Part shown: one piece after another, positions 23,601 through 36,824 of the stretch | How positions within the stretch are numbered: the stretch's first letter is position 1 | Layout of the letters: each line of letters starts with the position of its first letter | Assembly: GCA_902651635.1 (NCBI GenBank) | Contig: CACRSC010000004.1 | Coordinates: 412,046-476,045, forward strand | Direction of reading: 5' to 3' | Origin: Mastigamoeba balamuthi | Lineage: Eukaryota; Evosea; Mastigamoebida; Mastigamoebidae | Length of the DNA: 64,000 nt | The notes under the pieces: generated by a model | What the model was told of the DNA's origin: nothing | The model's database searches: none | The model's input: only the letters and a program-made list of their open reading frames with translations | Position numbers and translations under genes: made by a program

Positions 23601-24671
23601 GGACCTGCAGAATGCGAGTCACCACAAAATGAACAGCTACTATGACATAGCATACAACCCAGCGAAGTGGCTCTTCATGAAACAGGCCTCAATGGCATGC
23701 TAAAAGTTTTATACCTGCGTGTCTTACACCCAAATAGGTATTCCAGCTCGGGAGAATTCCGTCACTGAGAAAAACGAGAGTTGTCTCCCTTGCTCCACAC
23801 AATGCTGGAGAGGATTCAACCACAATAGAAACTCTCTCGCTGCACCAGAATCTCGGACCCAAAAGCCTCCTTCAAGCAGTGCGTGGATATTCTGACAAGA
23901 GACCGAGCCACTAACCCAGAGACAGAATTGGCCTGGTTCTGGAGTTCAGGACTACATCAAAACGAGAGTGGTCTGGGGCCTGGGCGTACAGGCTGAATCC
24001 AAGAGTACAACTCTCGGCGGTGAAGCGCCTGTTGTACTGTGGAACGCCAGCATCGGAATGAGCGTTAGCTCATCACATGCGATTATCTTCGCAGGGGTTG
24101 CTCGGGCAGCTGAGCTACCGTGGGGCAGGCTGAGTATAGAGGACTCTCAGTCTCCAATCTGCTTCATTGTGACGACCACGGACGACAAGCCGTTGTCACA
24201 GAGCTCAGAGATCATGGCCACTGTGCTGGGTAAAGTCCGGAACGACGGAATGCAGTTCTATGTCAATCAGAGTTACTGGGGAGGTGAGTGCACTTCGAAC
24301 CGTGAAAGTATCTCACAGGTCGTCCAGTTACGCCCCCGATTGTGGAAACGATGGGCGGGTATGTGCGGCTCAAGGGAATCGGAGTGGCGAACATGCCCTG
24401 CATGCAGATCGCGCTCAACTCCTCTGGTTCTCTCACGACCGAAACAGAGGACAGAACCTGCGACAAGGACGGGTCAGTCAATGTCGGGCAAGGGATCCAC
24501 AGCAACTCTGTGGGGTTCATCTTAAGGTGCACAAGGGACTCCGACAAGCCAGTGCAGCCAGTCGCGGTGTCGAGCAGCTCTTCGGCGGACAAGTCGGGGG
24601 GCTCCACCCCTCGCACGCACGCCAATCACATTCTCGGCCTCGTCGCTGTCTCCCTTCTCTCCTTGCACTGA
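20700..24671 (+). CDS. Secreted, probably GPI-anchored GH-A-type glycoside hydrolase with CBM-like regions (copy 1, altered active site)
   Basis: A signal peptide (VFALFLSLVVAPAAAG) is followed by RVRFWGVNLCYSANFPSHDE, ADRMQQAGVNI and, across an intron, VRFHHMDSGAFPNGLW, then MERLEFFIDVLAKRGIY and NIGLHVDMRW. This order matches bacterial GH5-like (clan GH-A) surface glycosidases. The region of the acid/base Glu reads MVQISDENR, where copy 2 has MVEISNENR; GH-A enzymes normally have Asn before the Glu. The presumed nucleophile region is intact (FTVTEYNHHA). Beta-rich CBM-like segments lie around 22540-22760 and 22790-23020. The C-terminus (SSSSADKSGGS, then hydrophobic ILGLVAVSLLSLH) fits a GPI signal. 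At least ten short introns interrupt it. The substrate is unknown. It is a tandem duplicate of the next gene; its introns sit at the same places where I could compare them (for example before RQNWPGSG / RKMWQGSG). Confidence 0.8.
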
Positions 24672-24959
24672 ACACCCCCAATACAACATTCACATTTCTC
24701 CGACTGCACGTGATTCTCGTGGGCTGGTAGCAGTGATGTGGGGCGTTTCGGTTGGGCGACAGTTGAATAACATAAGATTCATCGGGGACCGACTGCGGCA
24801 GACCACATTTCTGGGCGAAAAGCCATGGATCGACTGCCGCCGCAGGCACGGGATTGCAACCGCAGCTGCGCTCTTGGTCCATAGCCAACGGCTGTTTACG
24901 GTTATTCGAATCTGAATCACGATATCTCCGCCCTTTGAACAGAAACAACCCCTCTCTGG

Positions 24960-27900
24960 ATGATGAACGCTGTGCTTGCCCTCTTTGCCTCGCTCTTCAC
25001 CGCACATGCGGCTGCGTCCGCCCTGCAGCCGTTCCCCTTTGACTCGCTCTCCCCCGACTCGCTCGTCGCTGGCACTGCGCTCCTGAACGGGCGTGCGATC
25101 GGTGCGGGCCTGCAGGAGCCCTGGGTCGCTGCGACGCCCGACGGCCACTTCGCTCGTGCGGGCAGCCGCGTGCGCTTCTGGGGCGTCAACCTCTGCTTCT
25201 CGGCAAACTTCCCTGCGCACGACGAGGCCGTGATCATGGCGGACCGCATGCAGCAGGCTGGAGTCAACATCGTGCGTGACATCACTGCACCTTTCTCCCA
25301 AATTAGGCTTTTCCTCCGCCTTCGCCCTCGCGGGTTCCTCGTGCCTCACGTGAAAGGAATCGCACAGGTGAGGTTTCACCACATGGACTCGAACGTGTAC
25401 CCCAACGGGCTGTGGTACGGCGAACCGCAGGCCCGCCATCTTCTCACATGGAGGGAATTGTACAGGAAGAACGGGCAGGAGCTGTCGGACGCTGCGATGG
25501 AGCGTCTCGAGTTCCTTATCGCTGAGCTGGCAAAGCGCGGCATCTACGCCAACATAAACCTGCACGTAGACAAGCAGTGGAGCGAGACGCTCAACCTCAC
25601 TGGCTGGGAACTCATGCCAGAGTGCGAGCGAGCAACACGTAAAACGTAGACTCACGTCTGGCACGCCAGGCAGGACAAAATCGTGCCGTTCATCACACCC
25701 GCTGTCCGCGAGAAGCACATGGTGTTTGCGACGATGATCCTGAGCCACAGGAACCGCTACAGGGGCAACGTGACGTTCTCCATGGACCCGGCAATCGCAA
25801 TGGTCGAGATATCCAACGAGAACAGGTCCCAGCGCCCCACTCAAGCCACTCCGCACAGCAGATCTGACAGCCACTGCGCAGTCTCTTCACGGGAAACGCA
25901 GACTCTATTCTGAACAGCCTCCCGCCGTACTTTGATTCGGAGGTCCAGAAATTGTTCTCAAAATGGCTCAAGAACAAGTACTCCACCAACGCCCAGCTGC
26001 GAGCCGCCTGGGCTCCCCAGTCGGTCTCCCTGTGCAACGGTATATCAATTCGGGATAGAGCGGAACGCAAGCTAAGAGAATAACGCATGCACAGGGAGCC
26101 TCTCGGACACTGTCTGTACGCCAGCCCAGGGGGCTGCGAACCTCATCAAGGCCCCGTTGTCTGCCTGGCATCTGGAGACGCACTTCCCCGCAAAGGCCGC
26201 AATCACGGTGACGTCAGGTCAGGACCGCCCACCCCGTGTGCGTACTTAGAAGCGCATGGCCACAGAAGTTGCGAGGATCACGGTGGAGAACAATAGTGCG
26301 CCTGAGTGGTATCTACAGTTCAACACAGCGGGCCTCTCTCTCAGCTCGACAACAACGTACGACAGAAAGAGAGCCAGTGCGTTGTTCTGACTGGTTTTGT
26401 CTCAGGTACACGCTCTCGTTCGCGGCCAGGGCTCTGTCGGGTACCAGAAATCTCTTCGCGTTTATATCGATGGCCAACGGGACCTTTTCCGAGCTTGGGC
26501 TGTGCGTTCATCGCTACAGTCGCTTGAGCCTTGCACTGACAGACTCCTCGCAGATCCCAGACCGCTACGCTGTCGCCGCAGTGGAAGACATTCACTGTCA
26601 CGGGGATGATCAAGCAGTCGTACCCCAACTGCCGTGTCTCATTCTCTTTTGGCTCCAGCATGACTGCGTTTGAACTGAAAGACCCCATTCTGGCACCGAG
26701 CTCATGCGACTATGCCCACGACAGTACGGCCACAGCTTACACAGCTCACGCTGATCCGCCGGTGATGCAGACCTGCGTAACTGGGATATGTGGGCGCTAT
26801 CTGTCGCGAGCACTGCGTCGGCGACAATGTCCGCAGACCCGGCAAATTCCGGAGTCACGATCAACGTGGCGAAGGCCGACGGAACTTCCTGGAACGTAGG
26901 ATACCAGGTTGGGAGCATTCACGTGAAGAAGGGCGTCTATTACTCGTTTTCATCGCAGTGCAAGTGCGCATATAAACCTCACAGCAATTGGGTACTCCTC
27001 CTCATCGCGCCGCCAGATCCAACACTGCCGTTACTGTGTCGTTTGGTGTGTGCCAGTCGTACTCGCCATGGAGCTGTTACGGTTATAAGGCGATGACTCT
27101 GGGAACATCGTGGGGGGTGTGCAGCGTGGGCTTCACGAGCCCTGCTGACGACGACAGAATCCGCGTGGTGTTCAACCTGGGCTACTCCGCGGCCATCGTG
27201 TCTCTGCGTAACGCCTCGCTCGCCCCCGGGGGCTGCACAGGCCTCGATCAGGGAGAGAGCATCGACACAGTGAAGCCCTTCCCCGGTGGCGACGCCGAGA
27301 CCCGGGGGAGATACTTCGACCGCGTTCTCTTCAAGGCGTTCCTCGAGAAGGACTACTTCGACTCGCTCAGGAGCCACATAAAGGACACGCTGGGCTACAA
27401 AGGCCTCGTGACCGGGACCATAAAGTATGGGGTCCTCGGCGCCTACGGCCAGTCGGGAATGGACTTTGTCGACAGCCACTCGTGCGTCAGCAGTTGCGTT
27501 TTGTACACCGCAGTTCACAGCCCTGCTCAGGTATTGGCACCACCCGCAGTTCCCCCACAAGCCGTGGGACTCCGTCGATTGGCTGGTGGTGCAGCAGGCG
27601 ATGTCGCAGCACCCCGAGAGCGCGACGTTCTGGGGGTTGGTGCGCGTGGACGGGAAGCCCTTCACCATAACCGAGTACAACCATCCAGCCCCACTCGACT
27701 CGCAGTCGGAGACCGTCCCAATGATAGCCGCGTGGGCTGCAATCCAGGTGTGTACTTTGTGTGCGTCACTGTGACACGAAATTGACCTATGTGTCTGCTG
27801 CACACCAGGACGTGGATGCGGTTTTCCTGTTTGCCTACTCGCACTCCATCTGGCACGTGAAGGGTGCGAGCCAGCACACCGTGACCAACTTCTTCGACAT

Positions 27901-28928
27901 CGACTACAACCCGGCCAAGTGGACTTTCATGAAGCAGGCGTCAATGGCATGCGTGACACAGCGTATGACTCCCCACTGACGCCTTCATCTGCAGATCGTC
28001 CAGCTGGGGCAGATCCCTTCCCTCAGGGCGAACAAAGTGATACGTCTGGCCGAGTACACACCGGGAGACATGGCGACCGTGATAGAAACCCTCTCGCAGA
28101 AGCAGGGCCTGGGGTTGCAATCGGTGCGCTCACGCTACCAGCCTCCAGCACTGCTGACAGCAGAGCGCAAGATGTGGCAGGGGTCTGGAGTGCAGGACTA
28201 CATCAGCAAGAGGATGTCACTGGCCCTGGGCACGTGGAGCCCGTCTGAGGAGGGCATTCTCAACGGCGAGCCGCCCTCTGTATCGTGGAACGCCAGCATC
28301 GGCCTGAGCGTCAGCTCCTCGCGCGCTATCGTGTTCTCCGGTGTTGCGACGACCGCTGCCTTCTCGTGGGGCTCGATGGCCTTTGCTGGGTCGACCCCTC
28401 TCTCGATGATGGTGACGCCGATGGACAACAAGCAGCTGGCCGAGAGCTCGCAGATAATGATCACGGTGGTCGGCAGGGTCGAGAGCACTGGCATGATTTT
28501 CAACCAGGACAGGACGTCTGTCGGAAAGGACTGGGGAGGTGAGCGGTCCCCTTTCCCGCCTCTCTCGGCTCACGAATTTGCCGCCAGTTGCGCCACCGCT
28601 GTGTGAGGTTTCTGTGGGCAGAATCGTCCTGAGCGGCATGGGAGCACCAGGGACCCCGTGCATTCTGACAGCGCTAGACTCCACTGGGGCTGCTACGAGC
28701 GGCCAGAGCGCTGTTGTGATTGCTCGGGACAGGTCTCTCGCGCTCGACTTTGATGCTTCCCGCCCCGCCCTGTGGTACGCCCTGAGCTGCAACAGGTCGG
28801 TCGTGCCAGACGAGCCCGTCACCGAGCCAAGCTCTGCTGACGCCAAGTCGGGCTCCTGTGGTCCCCACGTTGGGCTCACAGCTCTGTGCCTGGGGGTTGT
28901 TGCTGCCCTGCTGTCTGCGCTCCTGTGA
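24960..28928 (+). CDS. Secreted, probably GPI-anchored GH-A-type glycoside hydrolase with CBM-like regions (copy 2)
   Basis: The start at 24960 (two ATGs in a row) leads to a signal peptide (VLALFASLFTAHAAAS). Blocks follow the same order as copy 1: RVRFWGVNLCFSANFPAHDE, VRFHHMDSNVYPNGLWYG after an intron beginning at the GTGCGTGAC near 25272, MERLEFLIAELAKRGIYANI and NLHVDKQW. The acid/base motif MVEISNENR is canonical for clan GH-A (Asn-Glu), and the second Glu lies in FTITEYNHPA. Beta-rich CBM-like regions follow at about 26790-27000 and 27010-27300. The C-terminus (VGLTALCLGVVAALLSALL after a Ser-rich linker) looks like a GPI signal. The enzyme is predicted to act outside the cell on a polysaccharide, either food or the cell's own coat. 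Similar proteins are common in bacteria, so the ancestor may have been acquired by transfer and then gained introns; that is inference. Confidence 0.82.
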
Positions 28929-29155
28929 GGACAGCCCACCACACCAATTCAACTGCCTTTCAGGACAGAGAAACAAACTGCACAGACATCATTCGTAGTA
29001 ACCAAAGGGGCTTGGGTGTGGTTGCACGTGGCAGTTGAGAGCATGTGAATCATGTGAATATCTGTCTGACAAAGACATTTGTCTTACGCGAATATCTGGT
29101 TTTCGAGTTGATACGTTGCGAACCGGAGTATCTCTCTGTTCGTACTTTACCGACA

Positions 29156-30496
29156 ATGGCTCGCTGTGCCCTGGTGACCTCGGTTGTTACCCTGGCGGCT
29201 GCGATCGCCTGTGCGCTCCTCCTGCCGCTGGACCCCGATCTCTCTTCGGTGCGGACAGAGTTCCCCCGCCACTCTCGGGACCTCGCAGCTGCGCAGAGCG
29301 TCACTCGTCCGTGGGACTACGTTGGCGCCGAGTCCTTCGCTGTGAGCCCCCTGGACGGCCTCACCTACACCGGCCTCGGAGACGGCCGCATCATTCGCTT
29401 TGACCCGCGTGGCCACGCCGCCCCCGAGACGTGCAGCTGCTCAGGTTTACCGCCTGTTGCTGACGGATTTCTATCAGTTTTGCGACGACAGGGAAGAACT
29501 GCACGGACGTATTCGTGGCGGCTGACGCCGACGCTGATGTCTCCGGCTGCGGCCGCCCGCTGGGACTGGCGTTCGACGGCGCGGGCGTGCTGTGGGTGGC
29601 CGACGCCTGGGCCGGCGTTCTGACAGTGCACCCCAACGGCAGTTGCGTTGACCGCTGCAACTGAAACTGGCTGCTTTCTAACCGCTCGCCCAGCTGTCGA
29701 CTCGGTGCTGACGGAGGTCGGCGGAGTGCGCCTCGTGTTCGCTGACAGCATCGCGGTCGACAAGGGTACGGGCCTCGTGTACTTCACAGAGCTGAGCCGT
29801 GTGCATCCCATTCAGCGAGTGTACCAGACAGGTGCGCCCAACGTTTCAGGCCGCGAGTGCCTCTGACTGCTGCTGGCAGTTCTGTCTGGCGAGCGCAGCG
29901 GGACTGTTGTGCAATACAACCCGAGGGAGCGGACCGCGAGGGTGCTGGCCCGGGGCCTCGCGTGCCCCAACGGCATAGTCCTGACGCACGACTCGGCAGC
30001 CCTCGTTGTGACGCTGACCGCCCAGATGTCGCTCGCCAAGCTGTGGATCGATGGTCCCCGTGCAGGGGAGCTCGAGGCGCCGTTGGGAGGGGCAGCGCTG
30101 CCAGGCTTTCTCGACAACCTGATCCCCACTCCGAGGGGCACGTTCTGGGTGGGAGCGTGCCGTCGGGCGAATCCCGTCATGCTCGCCCTCATGCGGCGCC
30201 CGGCAGTGCGCAGACAGCTCGCGATGCTCCCGCTGGGGGCCATCAACGCGGTGTCGATGGACCACGCGATGCGTACGTGCAAGCCCCTCAGCGGTTCAGT
30301 GATGCACGGGCTCACTTGCCAGTTAGTTTGGGAGGTCACGGAGGACGGGGCTGTCGTTCGCGCACTCGAGGACACGAGTGGCATAGTTGCAGGGGCAACT
30401 GGTGCACTGGAGTACGATGATGGATCACTGCTGATAGCCAGTTTCACATCGCCGTCGATACTACTCTACTCCCAGCATTCATTGTCCTCTGAATGA
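29156..30496 (+). CDS. Strictosidine-synthase-like / APMAP-type six-bladed beta-propeller membrane protein
   Basis: Four exons (29156-29444, 29492-29641, 29694-29831, 29880-30496) join to 397 residues. An N-terminal signal anchor (VTSVVTLAAAIACALLLPL) is followed by WDYVGAESFAVSPLDGLTYT, RPLGLAFDGAGVLWVADAWA, VYFTELSR, GLACPNGIVLTHDS and FLDNLIPTPRGTFWVGACRR. These are the blade motifs of strictosidine-synthase-like hydrolases (animal APMAP, plant SSL). Plant enzymes make alkaloids, but most family members are esterase/lactonase-like proteins with unknown substrates in the ER or surface membrane. The last blade is DDGSLLIASFTSPS. The C-terminus is uncertain: a further exon to about 30608 (SKGGVYNGKPIQWHDGL) could replace the last dozen residues. 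Confidence 0.82.
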
Positions 30497-30993
30497 GTAG
30501 AGCAAGGGCGGCGTCTACAATGGAAAGCCCATCCAGTGGCACGACGGGTTGCTGGACCTCAAGCGCGGCACCGACTTCGTGACCGTCACAACCGGACATC
30601 TACCTTGAGGGATAATTCCATCATGAAAGCAACGTAAGGAACAAACGTGAGCTTTGAATGCGCAAGGGCCTGTGTTTCTGGCATTCGTACAACCACCCAG
30701 GACCAGCCTGCCTCCAGGAATTAGCTCTCTTGAACTTAGGGGTTGGGTTGTTCCTGTATGCATCATGATTATGCTGAGAGCTTTCCGACTGCGCAATTTC
30801 TGATGTCCCCTGCTGTGTAAAGCAACTTGAGCAGTCCCTCGACTCCATATGAGATGCTGATTTGGTGACTGGCCCAAAAAAGGCACTGATGGATATCAGG
30901 AACATTCGCATACCTCGAATTCCGTTTTTGTTTGGTTAGAAGACTAGACGGCGCAGAAGGGCTTCTGCTGCTTTGCTCTCAGGCGTCGCACCG
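30497..30993. other. Convergent intergenic region, possible last exon at its left end
   Basis: This gap lies between the stops of the strictosidine-synthase-like gene and BTAF1. The first 110 bp may be coding (see that gene). The remainder, from about 30610, is visibly AT-richer than the surroundings and shows no gene; it should hold both polyadenylation regions. Confidence 0.4.
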
Positions 30994-33900
30994 TCACTTT
31001 TGGTTCTGCTGAATAAACTTTGAAACGTCGAACTCCTCCGAGTACTGCGACTCGTCCCATAGCTCGCCGACCTGGTTCAGCACCGCGGCGAGCTTCTTGC
31101 CGAGGCCCTTGGTCTCCTGCGACTCCTCCTGTGTCGGGTGCTGCTGCTGGGGAGCTGTTGCCGAGGCAGACGCAGAAAACAGGTCGAGGAGCTGCGAAGT
31201 GTCAACGGTGCTCAGCGAGTCTGTCTCGCGTGCAACGACCGTGTTCGCGAGCTTCGTCTTGAAGGATTGGAGCCTGGACAGGCAAACGGATATGAGATTG
31301 GGCGACTGAGCGACTGGTTGGGCTCACCCCATGATCTTCTCCTCCAGAGTGCCCCGCGTGATGAGCCTGTAGACGTTAACGACCTTCTTCTGCCCGAGCC
31401 TGTGCGCCCTGTCCATGGCCTGCAGAATACAAGAGTAGTGAGTTCCGGGGGCACTACAATCACTCGAAGACGCGCCTGCAGGTCCTTTGTCGGGTTCCAA
31501 TCGTGCTCCAGGAAGATGACAACGTCGGCGCCAGTCAGGTTCAGGCCGAGTCCTCCGACGTGCGTCGTGAGCAGCAGGAGGTCGATCGTGGGGTCTCTGC
31601 GCAATCGTGCGGGCTCCGTGAGAACAAGGCGATCGGTCGTCACTAAGGCGCGCGTACGCGTTGAATCTGCAGACGAGCTCGTGGCGCGACGACGCGGGGG
31701 TCGACCCGTCGAGGCGCAGGTACGTGACCTTGGGCATGTGCACCTTGAGCAGGTCGTTCTCCACAAAGTCCAGCATCGTCTTCATCTGCGCGAAGACGAG
31801 CACGCGGTGCTGCTGCTCTGGCGCGATCTCCTCCTGCTGCTCCAGCCCGATACCGCACTGGTGCAGCAGGTCGCTGTGTGCCAGAAATGGGACGTCAGAT
31901 GCTGATACAAGATGGAGGGCTGGCGTTCTGCGTACCGCAGCGCTGTGAGCTTGGACGAGTGGTTGATGTCGTTGAGCTTCGAGTTGTCGCGGGCCAGGTC
32001 GGCCATGACAGGCCCGTATTGCGGGTGCTCGGGGTTGAGCACCAGCGCTGGGTGGTCGCAGACCTTTCGCATGTACTGCAGCGCCTGGAAGACGTGCGCT
32101 GAGCTGCTCGACTCGCTCGCCTCCTTCTTGACCTCCTCGAGTATGTCCTGGCGCGAGCGGAAGTCCTCGTAGAGGCGCGCCTGCAGCGGGCTGAGGTCGA
32201 TGTAGAAGTCCTGTATGATCTTGGGGGGCAGGTCCTGCAGCACATCCGACTTGAGGCGCCGCAGCAGGAACGGCTGGACCTGGCGATGCAGCGCCTCCAT
32301 CGCCAGAGCGCCCGCCTCCTGGTCCTTGGGCTGCGTCGAGTTCCTCGACGCGAGGATGGGCTTGGAGTAGTTGTCGTTGAATTGCTTCTCCGTCCCCAGG
32401 TACCCCGGCATGAGGAAGTCAAACAGTGACCACAGCTCCAGCACGTTGTTCTGTACCCCCATTCAGCGAGAGCGTGCATAAAAGAGGTCTGGGGCAAGGG
32501 GGCGTTACCTGTATGGGGGTTCCCGTGAGGATGAGGCGGTTGTTTGCCCGGATCAACTTGACAGCCTTTGTCATCTTGGTCTTGGCGTTCTTGATGATGT
32601 GGCCCTCGTCGAGCACACAGTAGTTGAAGCGGACGGTGCACAGCGCCTCGACGTCCTTGCGCAGCACCTCGTAGCTGACGATGAGCACGTCCTTCTTCGT
32701 CAGCGACTTGAGGATCCTGTCGCGCTCCGCCTTGGACCCGACGTACATGATCGGGTTCATGATCTTGTCCTCGATAAAGTGGCCCACCTCTGCCTTCCAG
32801 TGCCCCACGAGCGTTGGAGGGCACACTACCAGCGACGGGAACCCGCCCCCGGGAGCCATGCACGCCTCGGGCGACTCGTTCTGGTCAAAGGTCCCCGCGG
32901 CCACGGCGCACAGCGCCTGAAGTGTCTTCCCCAGCCCCATATCTACAGAGAGGCTCAGGAAAAAGAGAGAGAAGGGGGCAAATTGGCGTACCGTCGCAAA
33001 GGATGCCGTGGAGGTGGTACTTGCGGAGGAAGCACATCCAGTTGATGCCCTCCTGCTGGTACTTGCGCAGGTCGCCGTTGATCGAGAACTGCAGCGGGTA
33101 GGCGTCGAGCTTGCGACCGTCGAGGAACTGCTGCAGGAAGTGGCGCTCCTTGTCGCGCATCGCGATCATCTCGGGCGAGAGGCCCTCGGGCACCGCCATC
33201 CCCGCCTCGAGCGGCAGCAGCCTCACGAGCGATCCGAAACTGTAAGCGACGCTCTCGCGGACGCCCTGGTCCTGGTCGCTCATGCAGCCCAGCAGCGGAC
33301 CCAGCAGGAACGTCGCAAAGGGAACAATGGCCACGTCCATGCTCGACACGACCTCGTGTATCGACTTGATCGCGCCGCGCTTCTGGCAGATAGACGCGTG
33401 CGGTGACATCAGTGGCAGCAGGTGCTGCACGACGTGCCGCATGGCGACCGTCGGGTTCGTGTGACATGCTATCGCCACAAGCTTCGCGACAGCGTTCTGC
33501 ACTACCTCTACAGTGCTCGCGGCAAACACAATGGCCCTCGGCAGCATCTCCATCAGCTGCGAGGGAATCGCACGTCGCGTAGGTCAGAGACAGAGTGAAG
33601 GCCAAGAGGGAGGTAGCGGTACCTTGGGCTGCAGGCTCTTGTGGACAGCAGGGAGAATCACTCGGAGCAGGTGCAGCGGGGGCATCAGGGTCGTATGGAA
33701 CGGAGCAGCCTCTGCCAGCGGCTCCGCGATGATCGTGAGTATGTCGGGCAGCTTTTCAAAGAGGTGCTCGCCGAGCGACTCGTCCCTCGCAAGGTATACG
33801 AACGAGGCCTCCGCGCCGCGCCTCGGTAGAGCTGCAGCGTCGCTGTTGTCGTTGGACATGAGCATGTCGACCATCATCTTGATCAGGCGCGGCGCGACCT

Positions 33901-36824
33901 TGGGGCCGCGCGAGGCGACGACGGCGGCAAGCGCACAGGCGCTGCGCGCCTGCAGCACGTCGTCCTTCTCCTGCTTGAGCGACGCCGTGAGCGCGTTGAC
34001 CGCGGGGGCGATCTTGACGGGCAGGCGCCGCCAGTGGACCAGCGACGCCGCAAGCGACGACTCGAAGCGAGTGTGTGTAGAGTCGTCGAGCTCCGAGACC
34101 ACCAGCAGCGTCGCCGCGGCGCGCCTAGCGAGCACATCGTTCTTCTCCGCCGTCGAGGCGATGAGGGTGCGCGCGAGATCCATCGTGAAGCGCTCAGGCC
34201 ACTGTGCGCCCGGGGGCAGCAGCAGGCGCAGCGGGAGGAGGTCCTGCATGGCCTCGCGGTTCAGAAGGATGTCCGTCTCGAACAGCGGCGACTTCTGGCC
34301 GATGAACGACGCGGCCATGTCGAACACGGTCTGCGCGACGGGGGCGGGAGACTGGCCCTGGCGCAGCCCCCACTCTTCCAGGATGTACACGCCGATCAGC
34401 TTGGCGATGCCCGCGCTGCAGCTGATGTACTGTTCCACAATGTCTGTCCAGTCTGCCGCGTACTACGCACACTGTCAGACGGCGGCGGCGGAGACAGCGT
34501 AGCACACGCACTGCGACAGGCCAGCGGTAGGCGATACCGGCGAGCGCCTTGCAGCCGGCGAGGAGGGGAGCAGAGCCCCCAGCGTGCAGGAGCGCCTGGG
34601 CGGCGGCAACGTCGTCGACCTTGACGGACTCGAGGACGTCGGTGGGATCGTCACCCTCGGAGGCCATGCGCGCGAGCGACTCGTCGTTCCTGAGACCCCG
34701 GAGGAACCCCAGTGCCGTGGGGATAACTTTGGTGGCGAGTTCACGAAGGAGCTCCGTCGGGACAGATATTGCAGCCTCCCAGGCGATCAGCGCCTTCTCG
34801 GACATGGCCTGCAACAGAGGCGTAAGAGACGCTCGGAGAAAAACCGGGCTTTTGGCGGTACCTTGTCGATCACGATGGACACGAAGAGATGGACCAGTAG
34901 GGAGGGCAGGACATCGGGAGCCCAAGCTGTGGGTGAAGAGTCCTGCGCAAGGAGCCTGCAGCCGCAACGTTAGGCACGCAGAGGGGCAGCTGGAAGCGCG
35001 GCTCTGTCGCACCTGGCGAGCGTCCGGAAAGCTGCCACCTTTACTGCGCTGATGTTGTGGTGGATGTAGCGCACAAGCCGGGGCAGGAGTACAACAAAGG
35101 GGTGCCTGCCAGGCGCAAGTCCAGAGACCTTCAAGGAGCTGACCGGCACGACAGACTCGTGCAGCTCGGCTGCGGGGAAACGCAGACGTCAGGAGCGGGA
35201 CACGAGTGTGCGGCTGCGAGACTGACCGAGCAGCTCCATAATCGGAGCAGTCGAGGCGGTGAGGTCGTCAAGGTCGGAGAGAGCGTCCCAGAGGACGGAG
35301 AGGACTGCTGTCGTCTGCTCCTCCGAGACTACCTCGCGCAGGCGGGAGACTGCAGAGGCGACGGGCAACAGAGCGGCCGCAGAGGCCCCTCGCACGTCGT
35401 CGACTTTGTCGCGCATCCCAGCAAGCACCGCTGGCAGAATCATCGGCAGAAGCTCTCGCTCCATGTCGGACCTCACGGCAACAACGTACTTGAGCCCAAG
35501 GAAGCCGGCGAGTCGCGCCTGTTCAGAGCTCCGTCAGCAGTGGGATGCGGCGAGAAGGCAGAGTGACCTCCCAGGCCTCTTGCGACTGCAGGAACAGGAG
35601 CACGTCGACGACGCGGTGGACAGAGGCGTTGCTGCACTGCTTGCAGGCGACGCCGAGGGCCTGGGCGCACGTCTCGCGGACGGGGGCCACGGCCTGGTCG
35701 GAGACGAAGTCCGCGAACCTGTCTCGCGCCAGCACGGTCAGCAGCTGCACCACGATCCCCTCAATCTCCGCCGCGTTCCCAGCCTTTTTCTCGTCATCGG
35801 TCATGCCGTCTGAAAAGCAACACAGAGGAAAATTCCTGTGAGCAAGTGCCACGCAAAGCCACGGGGACGCAGAGAGGGGAAATGGCACTTTGCATGCCCG
35901 CTCCGGAGGCGTGGAAGCGGAGGACCTCGCGGAGGCCCAGGGCGGCGCCGTGCCTCGCCTCCCACGCGGGGTTGAGCAGCTCGGTGCACAGCGAGTCGCA
36001 GAGCGCCTCGAACGGCCACCTGCCCGAGGGCGAGAGCAGCGCGGCCTCGTCCCTGACGGCCTCGACGACGATCTTGTCCTTCTGCTGCGGCTGCTCCGTG
36101 GCCACCAGCTTCGTCCGCGCCTCGGCCACCTCCATCGGCATCGGCGCCGCGGCGGCCGCCGCCGCCGAGCTCGCGCCCGCCACGAGCTTCGCCTTGCGCT
36201 TGGCCGCCGCCGCCTGCCGCGCGCTCACCACCGGCGCTGCCGCCGCAGCCGCCGCGGCGCACTCGGCGTCGGCCGTCTTGGCGCGCTTGGCGGGCGGCGA
36301 GCTGATGTCGTACATGGGCCTCGCAGGCGCCTTGGTCGGCGTCCCCGGCGACGCTGCCGCGGGCGCTGCGGGCGCCGCGTGCTTGGCGACGTCGGCGGCG
36401 AGCAGCGGGCGGTCCGTGGACACGACCTGCGCGACGTTGAACGACGCCAGCGACTGCGGCGCCGGTCGCGCGGGGGCGCCGGCGGCGGCGGCGGCCGCGG
36501 GGTCGGCGGGCTCGGGGGCCGGCGACCACGGCGAGACGGCGCGGCAGATGTGCTCGATGGTGCACGCGGCGGCGACGCGGGTCTCCCAGGCGCGGTGGAA
36601 GAGGCGCGGGCGCACGCGGCCGAGGAGGTGGTGCAGCTGGCCGGGCTGCAGGCGCTGGATCTCGCCGATCTGGACCGCGGCTGCCCGGCGCACGGCGTCG
36701 TTCGAGCCGGCTGCGGGGACGCGGGGGAGAGCCGGGCGCGGTGAGGGGCGCGCGGGGGAGACGCGGCGGGGGCGGGCGGGAGCGCACTCTCGAGAAGCGA
36801 AAGAAGGCGGTCGAGCCGCGACAT
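30994..36824 (-). CDS. BTAF1: BTAF1/Mot1: Snf2-family ATPase that removes TBP from DNA
   Basis: The start at 36824 gives [12 protein letters not shown]; after an intron comes [20 protein letters not shown]...[20 protein letters not shown], the conserved Mot1 N-terminus. HEAT repeats fill roughly 36100-33000, broken by an Ala/Pro-rich insert (about 36150-36500) that contains KRKAKLVAG. The Snf2 domain follows: [15 protein letters not shown] (Walker A), LDEGHIIKN (the DEGH box typical of Mot1), [63 protein letters not shown], then [20 protein letters not shown] and [20 protein letters not shown]. It ends at [20 protein letters not shown], as in human BTAF1. Nuclear; it redistributes TBP genome-wide. 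A single long gene of more than 15 exons; exon edges were not all resolved. Confidence 0.95.

Noticed and set aside
23880-23930. Frameshift or stop in glycosidase copy 1
   Set aside because: A 41-nt intron from GTGCGTGG to CCCAG explains it, and copy 2 has an intron-sized equivalent at the same place.
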